From Brevundimonas variabilis (lineage in GTDB: Bacteria; Pseudomonadota; Alphaproteobacteria; Caulobacterales; Caulobacteraceae): a stretch of DNA of 64,000 nucleotides. Position numbers and translations under genes: made by a program. Positions 59,437 through 64,000 of this stretch are shown piece by piece; within the stretch, counting starts at the first letter, position 1, and each line of letters begins with the position of its first letter. The stretch lies in contig NZ_JACHOR010000001.1 in the NCBI RefSeq assembly GCF_014199945.1, positions 620,001 through 684,000 of the forward strand. Reading direction: 5' to 3'. The notes beneath the pieces were generated by a model, which searched no databases, had not been told where the DNA came from, and saw nothing but the letters and a program-made list of their open reading frames with translations.

Positions 59437-60315
59437 TCAGCCGAAGACGACGTAGACGAAGGCGAACAGGAACAGCCAGACCACGTCCACGAAATGCCAG
59501 TACCAGGCAGCCGCCTCGAACCCGAAATGCTTCTCGGGCGTGAACTGACCGGCCAGCAGGCGAACGAGGCAGACGATCAGGAAGATGGTGCCGAGCAGGA
59601 CGTGGAAGCCGTGGAAGCCCGTGGCCATGAAGAAGATCGAACCATAGAGGCCCGAGTTGACGGCTTCCTCGTTAAAGAACAGATTTTCATGGACAATGTG
59701 GTAGTATTCGTAGGCCTGAACCGCCGTGAAGAGCAGACCCAGCGCAACCGTAATGCCAAGCGCCAGCTTGGCACCGGCGCGGTCGTTCACCTGCAGGGCA
59801 TGGTGAGCCCAGGTCACCGTGGTTCCCGAAAGCAGCAGAATGACGGTGTTCAGAAGCGGAAGCTGCCAGGCCGACAGGACCTCGATGCCCTTGGGTGGCC
59901 AGGTCGACCAGGCCGATGCCGTATCCGCCCACATCGAGATCTCGGGGATATTGGCCCGGGCCTCGTTGAAGACCGCCATCTCGAAGAAGATCCAGAAGAA
60001 GGCGGCGAAGAACATGACCTCGGAGGCGATGAACAGCACCATGCCGTAACGCAGGCCGATCGAAACCACAGGCGTATGATCGCCCGCACGGCTCTCCTTG
60101 ATGACGTCAGCCCACCAGCCGAATGCCGAATACAGAACCCCGGCCAGGCCGGCGAAGAACAGCCAGCTTGTCCCCTCGGGCAGGCCGAAGAGACCCTTCA
60201 TCCACATCACCGCACCCACCATCATGACGGTGGCAGCCGCGGAGGACACCAGAGGCCAGGGGCTGGGATCAACCAGATGATAGTCGTGATGCGGAGTGGC
60301 GTGGGCGTCGGCCAT
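59437..60315 (-). CDS. ctaE: Cytochrome c oxidase subunit III
   Basis: A 292-residue inner-membrane subunit with seven helices that supports the catalytic core and proton uptake. Typical blocks are DPSPWPLVSSAAATVMMVG, the conserved Glu in FIASEVMFFAAFFWIFFE, NTVILLLSGTTVTWAHHAL, TAVQAYEYYH, FFMATGFHGFHVLLGTIFL, and WHFVDVVWLFLFAFVYV at the end. The order ctaB-small ORF-ctaG-ctaE-DUF983-SURF1 is that of aa3-type oxidase clusters. Confidence 0.97.
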   Translation of the reverse strand: MADAHATPHHDYHLVDPSPWPLVSSAAATVMMVGAVMWMKGLFGLPEGTSWLFFAGLAGVLYSAFGWWADVIKESRAGDHTPVVSIGLRYGMVLFIASEVMFFAAFFWIFFEMAVFNEARANIPEISMWADTASAWSTWPPKGIEVLSAWQLPLLNTVILLLSGTTVTWAHHALQVNDRAGAKLALGITVALGLLFTAVQAYEYYHIVHENLFFNEEAVNSGLYGSIFFMATGFHGFHVLLGTIFLIVCLVRLLAGQFTPEKHFGFEAAAWYWHFVDVVWLFLFAFVYVVFG

Positions 60316-60364
60316 TCTTGGGTCTCTCAGGCGGTCAGGCGTATGGACGGGGCTATAGCGTCGC

Positions 60365-60919
60365 TCAACCCGCCGCGCCAGTGGCAGCAGCAGAGGGATC
60401 GAAGCCTTTGGTCGGATAGAAGGTGTAGCTCAGGGTGATTTCGGTCACGCCCTTGCTCTCGGCATCGGTGGCGATCTCGGGGGCCACGAAATACTGGACT
60501 GGAAACTGCTTGGTCTCGCCCGGCGCGATTGTCTGCCCCGCAAAGCAGAAGCACTGCAGTTTCTGGAAGTAGGGACCTGCCCGTTCAGGAACCACATTAT
60601 AGGCAGCGGTTGCGCCGATCGGCTGGTCCGACGTGTTGGTCACGTCGAAATAGGCAATGCCGGTCTCGCCGATCCGGACCCTCTGACTGACCTGTTCTGC
60701 GCGAAAGGTCATCGGCAGGCCCCGCACATTGGTGTCGAAACGCACCAGAACCGTCTGGTCAAGAACCGTGTCAGGCGCGGCCTCTGCCTTGCGGACCGTG
60801 CCGTCGAAGCCGGTGACCTGGCAGAACAGCTGATACAGAGGGACGGCAGCAAAGGCGGCACCGGTCATGAACATGACCCCGCCGGCACAGGCCAGGGCGA
60901 TCAGATTCTTGCGGTTCAT
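60365..60919 (-). CDS. ctaG: Cytochrome c oxidase assembly protein CtaG (Cox11)
   Basis: A 184-residue copper chaperone that delivers CuB to subunit I. The N-terminal helix (LIALACAGGVMFMTGAAFAA) anchors it, followed by VPLYQLFCQVTGFDGTV. A periplasmic Ig-like domain carries the copper motif KLQCFCFAGQTI and ends in TLSYTFYP. ATG 60919 overlaps the small membrane gene by 4 nt (ATGA). Length and motifs match Rhodobacter/Paracoccus CtaG. Confidence 0.96.
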   Translation of the reverse strand: MNRKNLIALACAGGVMFMTGAAFAAVPLYQLFCQVTGFDGTVRKAEAAPDTVLDQTVLVRFDTNVRGLPMTFRAEQVSQRVRIGETGIAYFDVTNTSDQPIGATAAYNVVPERAGPYFQKLQCFCFAGQTIAPGETKQFPVQYFVAPEIATDAESKGVTEITLSYTFYPTKGFDPSAAATGAAG

Positions 60920-61119
60920 GGCCGGGCCTCCTGAGGCGCCGTCGGCAGATCGAGCGCGGTCGAACGCGCGAGGTTCGCTTCCCGGGCCATCTCGGCATTG
61001 TGCTGCATGCGAAGGAAGGTCGTCGAGAAGATCATCACGATGAAGCCGACGAGCGCGAGGGCAATCCAGAGATTGCGTCGGCTGCGGGCGGTCATCTGCG
61101 TGTCGGTCAGGCGGTTCAT
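60916..61119 (-). CDS. Small single-helix protein of oxidase cluster
   Basis: A 67-residue protein with one membrane helix (LWIALALVGFIVMIFSTTFL) and a short charged periplasmic tail (RMQHNAEMAREANLARST). A tiny membrane gene between ctaB and ctaG is usual in alphaproteobacterial oxidase clusters (called CoxF or hypothetical) and probably aids assembly. ATG 61119 overlaps the ctaB stop by 4 nt, which fixes the start, and the stop overlaps ctaG by 4 nt. Coupling on both sides argues for a real gene. Confidence 0.88.
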   Translation of the reverse strand: MNRLTDTQMTARSRRNLWIALALVGFIVMIFSTTFLRMQHNAEMAREANLARSTALDLPTAPQEARP

Positions 61120-62090
61120 CCAGGCAGTCCCATCAGGGTCAGGTTTTCGACCAGCAGGGCCGCGAACAGGGCCATCAGGTACAGGATCGAAAAGGCAAAC
61201 AGGTTGCGAGCCGGTTTGGCCTGTGCCCGCACGTCATACAATGCGGCCTCTCGCCCCACAGCATCAGCCTTGTCCGGCTCGTCGCCTGCCCGCGACCCCC
61301 ACAAACGGGCTGCAAGCGCAAGGAACGCCAGTCCACCGATGATCGAGACACTGAGATAGACCGCCCCTCCCATGCCCAACAGCCCGGGCAGGATCGCAAC
61401 AGGGACGAGGATCAGGCTGTAGACAAGGATCTGCAAACGGGTCGATTTCGCCCCCTTGGCCACGGGCATCATGGGGATGCCGGCCTTGGCGTAGTCCCCG
61501 GTCGAGTACAGGGCCAGGGCCCAGCTGTGAGGCGGCGTCCAGAGGAAGATGATGGCGAACAGCAGCCAGGCTTCCCAGGGCGCTGTTCCGGTTGCGGCAG
61601 CCCAGCCGATCACCGGCGGAAAGGCTCCGGCAGCGCCGCCGATGACGATGTTCTGCGGCGTCCGGCGCTTCAGCATCATCGTGTAGAAGGCGGCATAATA
61701 AACGATCGTCAGGGCGAGGAGACCCGCCGCGATCCAGTTGGTGTTCATCCCCAGAAGCATGACCGAAAAGATCGACAGGATGACCCCGAACGTCAGGGCA
61801 TCATCCTTGTTGACCCGACCCGCGGCGACCGGCCGCCCGCGGGTCCGCCGCATCAGGGCGTCCGTCTCGCCCTCCAGCGCCATGTTCAACGCCCCGGCGG
61901 CACCCGCCCCGACGGCGATGCACAGGATGGCAATGGCGGCGACGAACGGATTGATCTCGCCGGGTGCGACGACCAGCCCGGTCACGGCTGTGAAGATCAC
62001 CAGCGACATCACGCGCGGCTTCAGCAGCTGGAAGAAGTCTTCCGGCTGGGCCAGCGTGACGGCGGAGGGGGCTGTGGACTGGTCGGTCAT
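61116..62090 (-). CDS. ctaB: Protoheme IX farnesyltransferase (heme O synthase)
   Basis: A 324-residue UbiA-family prenyltransferase with about nine membrane helices that adds farnesyl to heme b for the aa3 oxidase. It has FFQLLKPRVMSLVIFTAV, the prenyl-diphosphate motif NMALEGETDALMRRTRGRP (NxxxxxxD...RTxxRP) and the second Asp-containing region LYSTGDYAKAGIPMMPV. ATG 62090 gives the family start; the longer frame to 62270 would run into the ctaD stop region. A terminator-like hairpin separates it from ctaD, so expression may be stepped down here. Confidence 0.96.
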   Translation of the reverse strand: MTDQSTAPSAVTLAQPEDFFQLLKPRVMSLVIFTAVTGLVVAPGEINPFVAAIAILCIAVGAGAAGALNMALEGETDALMRRTRGRPVAAGRVNKDDALTFGVILSIFSVMLLGMNTNWIAAGLLALTIVYYAAFYTMMLKRRTPQNIVIGGAAGAFPPVIGWAAATGTAPWEAWLLFAIIFLWTPPHSWALALYSTGDYAKAGIPMMPVAKGAKSTRLQILVYSLILVPVAILPGLLGMGGAVYLSVSIIGGLAFLALAARLWGSRAGDEPDKADAVGREAALYDVRAQAKPARNLFAFSILYLMALFAALLVENLTLMGLPG

Positions 62091-62125
62091 CGGGACTCGA
62101 ATGCCGTTTGAGGCGGCAGGTTTCA

Positions 62126-62175
62126 AAAAAGGCCGAGGCCGCTCCTTCGTCGTCGAAAGAGCGGCCCCGGTTCGG
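62126..62175 (-). terminator. Intrinsic terminator or attenuator after ctaD
   Basis: On the minus strand GGCCGCTC (62166-62159) pairs with GAGCGGCC (62144-62137), and the stem can extend through CGG/CCG. A run of six T follows (62130-62125). It lies between ctaD and ctaB and could reduce read-through into the assembly genes. Confidence 0.75.
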
Positions 62176-62197
62176 TCTGGCGTCGCGCGTGACGCGT

Positions 62198-64000
<1,803 letters not shown>

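Overview
This 64 kb window is about two-thirds GC, densely coded, and reads as the chromosome of an alphaproteobacterium of the Caulobacterales, most like Brevundimonas. The assignment is an inference from protein character and gene order: mutS next to a probable glnD, the carboxynorspermidine route to polyamines, HWE-type histidine kinases, many glycine-zipper envelope proteins, a class Ia NrdB, and GGAAC-N16-CGTT promoters of the alphaproteobacterial general stress sigma factor (EcfG/SigT). I see no tRNA, rRNA, prophage, insertion sequence, integrase or CRISPR array. Almost everything is core genome.

Layout. 0-7 kb: end of a probable glnD, mutS, a cobalamin riboswitch with btuB, a degenerate aldo/keto reductase and a zeta-class GST. 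7-10.7 kb: an envelope/stress block with three perfect EcfG promoters driving a DUF883 operon, a lipid kinase-phosphoesterase pair and a glycine-zipper lipoprotein, followed by an OmpA-like lipoprotein. 10.8-16.7 kb: a DsbD-type reductase with a thioredoxin-fold lipoprotein, pgi, a VOC protein and another glycine-zipper protein. 17-19.1 kb: groES-groEL behind a partly decayed CIRCE. 19.1-23.7 kb: ffh, rpsP, rimM and rlmN, with a strongly folding segment before ffh and a 95-bp palindromic repeat between rpsP and rimM. 23.65-24.13 kb: a two-gene unit encoding a colicin E5-like domain and a small partner.

24.3-33.8 kb: carboxynorspermidine dehydrogenase and decarboxylase, a CoA-transferase, a UPF0016 cation exporter, a MASE1 hybrid kinase, nrdB behind tandem NrdR-like boxes, a GST and an OxyR-like regulator lacking the usual resolving cysteine. 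33.9-46.6 kb: AsmA, an S9 peptidase, trxB, a response regulator with an HWE kinase, two SleB-like cell wall hydrolases, dps, a DUF6481 protein and a stress-promoter lipoprotein. 46.6-50.9 kb: a tightly overlapped nadA-M50 protease-nadB-nadC operon behind a perfect 27-bp palindrome. 51-57 kb: ilvA with a nested inverted-repeat leader, ppa, asd-rarD and zapE-ybjN. 57-64 kb: an aa3-type cytochrome c oxidase cluster transcribed leftward (ctaC, ctaD, ctaB, a small membrane protein, ctaG, ctaE, DUF983, SURF1), ending in an M16 peptidase that appears to start at CTG.

Themes. Several neighbours deal with redox and envelope stress: DsbD and its lipoprotein, TrxB, OxyR, GSTs, Dps, and the EcfG-promoter genes. 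Translational coupling by 1-4 nt overlaps is common, as in the nad operon, the oxidase cluster, asd-rarD, zapE-ybjN, and the DUF883 and lipid kinase pairs; several starts were set from these overlaps. The best candidates for something undescribed are the colicin E5-like pair with its own palindromic operator, the M50 protease inside the NAD operon, the stress-driven lipid kinase-phosphoesterase pair and the structured segment before ffh. No database search was possible, so family names rest on motif recognition.
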